64,000 nt of DNA from positions 2,929,001-2,993,000 of the forward strand of contig NC_133170.1 in the NCBI RefSeq assembly GCF_040802235.1. The letters run 5' to 3'. Each line of letters begins with the position of its first letter. Within the stretch, counting starts at the first letter, position 1. Position numbers and translations under genes: made by a program. Below the pieces are notes generated by a model that ran no database searches, had not been told where the DNA came from, and worked only from the letters and a program-made list of their open reading frames with translations. This document shows positions 61,344-64,000 of this stretch, in pieces. The stretch is from Manis javanica (taxonomy: Eukaryota > Chordata > Mammalia > Pholidota > Manidae).

Positions 61344-64000
61344 CTAGGGAAAGGTGGGCAGGGAGGAAATAAGACAGCACCTCTGTGCCCAGAGGAACAA
61401 CAGAAGGACCCGGAAGTGGGAGTGATGAGAACAGGACCTTCTGAGCATTTGCTGGTGACTCCTGAAACTCCTTCCTACCCTGCCTTCAGGTGGCACTGCC
61501 TGAGCAAGCACCACGGAAGATGAGTAAGTGCCAGCAGAGGAGCTCAGAAGCTAACCGGGCCCACCAACGACGACGTGCGACAATGAGGCTAAGGAGAGCA
61601 CGGGCAGAGATGAGAAAGGATCTGAACACCAAACGCTGAAGACAAGGATCATGTCTTTCTCATCACTGTAAGCACCTCATCTAATTCCTCCATAAAGTCA
61701 ACATTCAGGGGATTGGTTAAAGAATGACGCCCACACACAAAAAAACAAGAGAGAAAGATTAATTGCCACCAGAAGTCAAGAAGAACCCTGGGAAGGTCTG
61801 CATGGGCATCTCATCAGTCCCCTGGGCTCATGACAACCTGCAGCAGCTCTTCTGACTTGCTCCTGACAAGAAGCCTATGACTGGATCTTGCAAATTCTTC
61901 TTAGGCAGCTCTCTCTCATGGATTTTCTTTCTAAACAAATCCACAGCTACTGTCTTGGCTGAACTGCTAAGTATCCAGTATTTAGAATATTGTGAATATT
62001 TTGTTAGCTTCCTTACCTGCAAACTCTGAATGGTACATATGGAATCAATTTTCTAAATAGCCTAAATATACTACTAATAGGGGCTCCCAGATATCTTCTA
62101 ATAAGATGTTAACTCTTTAATGTTTATTTCAAAATTTTCTATTGTAGAGCCCTGTCAATTTTACCTTTTTTTCCTGAGAAAACATACTTTTCTGAATTGT
62201 TTTGGCATTGTCAGCACCATGCATTAAAAATGTTCCAAGAAATATGTAAATACTGCTATCCTGTTTTTGCAAGAATGTTGTTAACAATGTAGTGTCCTTC
62301 TGTCCCTGGTCACTGATTTCTCTGTCATCAGGACAATGTTTGTTCCCTCTCGGCTGCTAATTTATTTGTATCTAAGACACACTGTGAACACCGTTACTGC
62401 TCACTTCCTCTTTGTTTTGGCCAAATACTTAGTTGACCTACATCGACTGTTCAGAGCATTATCATGGGTATTTATTTCATATCTACTAACTTTAGTCTTA
62501 CTTTTATTTTCATATTTTTATTTCTCTTTTACATAAAATTCTGTACCCATTTACTGAGTTCTATTATATTAAGTGTTTGTTAACTTGTCTCAAATTCTTT
62601 GTAGATCAAGAGATTAGCACAGTGACATGTTAATCTGGAGTGTCTGGAGTCTGGGGGTGGTTCGTCGTAGTTGTTAAGAGAGGTCTGCCTACATCTCTTC
62701 CAAATCCCAAGTCCGAGTGACTCCCTGTCGGTAGCCTGAAGTCGGTCACGGTGGCAGTACTCCCTTTGTGGATCATCAGCGAATGCCACAAATCACGTGT
62801 TTTCCCCATGAAGAGTCAGTTTACCAACACACCACTGGCGCTGTGTTTACCTGCTTCTATTACAGATTTTAAAAATTACCACACCTAACTACATGTTGCC
62901 CTTTAACAGGCCTGGGCTATTTAGTAACATCCTAACAGATCAGTAAAACCTCCCACCTGAACATTGCTCAAATTGCAGACTCACAGATAAACCAGTAGTT
63001 GCTTCATCCACTGAGTTTTAGGGTATTTTTTTAAAACACAAAGCCTTCATCCCAGAGTTTTCAATGACCTGTTTATATTAAAAATAATCTTTCTTCTTGT
63101 CCTTTATGATAGCATTTTAATGACTTAGAAACTAGTTTTTCTTAATCTTTTGCCATTTGGCTTTCAAGCCTTGTGCTTCTGTGTGTGCCTTACTCTAGTG
63201 CCCTATTCAACCTTTCCTTTTCTTCTTGGCTGGTTATTCTTCCCTGAATGCGACCGTTCCTCTTAACCTCACTCATTTTTGCTCTGGTATTCTTATGTGG
63301 CTTCAACCTAACCTATGAATACAATGACTCTAAAATCTGCTTTTTTTATTCCTGTTTGTATACTTCTGATGGGATGCTATTCCTCGGCTATTTGGCCATT
63401 ACCTCAAATCCATCTCCCACATGACCTCAGCAAGCAGACAGTAACTCCCTGCTTGAGCACAGGGCAGAACGGCTCAGCACGATCCTGCCTCTGCTGCGAC
63501 CTGCTAAGGGAAATGAATCCCAGATCAGGAGGAAAGGAAAGAGAAGTTCTGAAAGTGGCAGTAGGGAAATCAAAATCCAAGTCAATATACTGCTGAGTGA
63601 AAGAACACATGGGGAGGAAGGAAATGAAGAGGAATTTCAAATACTGGTTCTACAGGTCGGGTATCAAGTTCTTCCCACAGAAATGAAATCAAAGCTGGAG
63701 CAGTTCACTGTTCCAAATGTTGACAAGTTCTGTAAGAATTTAATAATATTTGCTGACTCTCTGAATATAATAACTGTGTTTCCGATATGATCTTCCAGAA
63801 ATACACTTTCTTCCTAAAAGGAAACTGGTTTCCTGATGAAGGCAATGGTGAACCCAACCAGACACACCCAATCCTATCGAGTATTATCACTGATAACTGA
63901 TGTGGCACCAAAGGTCACAGCTGGGAAAAACGAGTCAAATCATCATTAGAGATGATAAAGTTTGGGCCTATGTCTTGCAAACAATTACATTCTTAGTACA
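61344..64000 (-). other. PPHLN1: PPHLN1 intron, partial (right edge of window)
   Basis: The preceding exon, which should encode the SFHQSQHR-type Ser/Arg-rich segment, was looked for and not found, so the intron runs off the window. Mostly AT-rich from 61.9 to 64.0 kb. No repeat could be assigned with confidence; the stretch at about 62580-62820 looks like an unassigned old element. Confidence 0.6.

Larger units (their letters stand above)
22293..64000 (-). other. PPHLN1: PPHLN1 gene, 3' part (five coding exons; 5' end outside window)
   Basis: Exons in transcript order: 61343-61287, 58975-58896, 51866-51747, 48984-48844 and 22487-22293. All have AG acceptors and GT donors, with matching phases (1-1, 1-0, 0-0, 0-0, 0-stop), and together give 196 C-terminal residues of periphilin-1. 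Periphilin is a subunit of the HUSH complex with TASOR and MPP8; HUSH recruits H3K9 methylation to long intronless transcripts, above all L1. The protein was first described as a component of cornified envelopes in keratinocytes. The serine/arginine-rich N-terminal half is encoded beyond the right edge. The gene converges on PRICKLE1. Confidence 0.93.

Noticed and set aside
62580..62820. Possible upstream PPHLN1 exon or named repeat
   Set aside because: The translation does not match the expected Ser/Arg-rich segment, and no repeat family could be assigned.

Overview
The window is nuclear DNA from a placental mammal. Two split vertebrate genes are readable, with long introns, GT-AG splice sites and a background of mammalian repeats: MIR, L2-type repeats, MER5A/MER20-like hAT remnants, an almost complete Tigger1 and several L1 layers. 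I saw no Alu, B1/B2, BovB or carnivore-type SINE. The species cannot be named from sequence alone, but primates and mouse-like rodents look unlikely. The best clue to the clade is a fairly young L1 subfamily, present as 3' ends at 29.7-30.4 kb and 56.5-57.6 kb.

Left part, + strand (about 3.4-13.3 kb): PRICKLE1. All seven coding exons are present and join in frame into an 829-residue protein with a PET domain, three LIM domains and a C-terminal CIIS prenylation motif. The first 3.4 kb is sequence upstream of the start-codon exon; the non-coding first exon was not found. A 3' UTR probably runs to a polyadenylation signal near 13.28 kb. The last coding exon is a strong intragenic CpG island.

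Middle (about 13.3-22.2 kb): the space between two convergent genes. It holds an old antisense L1 remnant, a GC-rich stretch with no gene I can support, and an AT-rich stretch next to the PPHLN1 3' end.

Right part, - strand (22.3 kb to the right edge): the 3' portion of PPHLN1 (periphilin-1). Five coding exons (61.3, 58.9, 51.8, 48.9 and 22.4 kb) join in frame into 196 C-terminal residues ending in the natural stop. The 5' exons lie beyond the window. The 26-kb last intron and the 7-kb intron before the 51.8-kb exon are full of transposon insertions.

The two genes are not functionally linked in any way the sequence shows. PRICKLE1 acts in planar cell polarity; periphilin is part of the HUSH silencing complex, which represses L1 and other long intronless transcripts. 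Their tail-to-tail order agrees with what I recall of human chromosome 12q12. No operon, CRISPR array, phage or other prokaryote-type system is present. The most unusual signals are the GC-driven change of the PRICKLE1 last exon, a diverged direct repeat around a PPHLN1 exon, an L1-in-L1 insertion with intact target-site duplications, and an isolated CpG cluster inside an old repeat.
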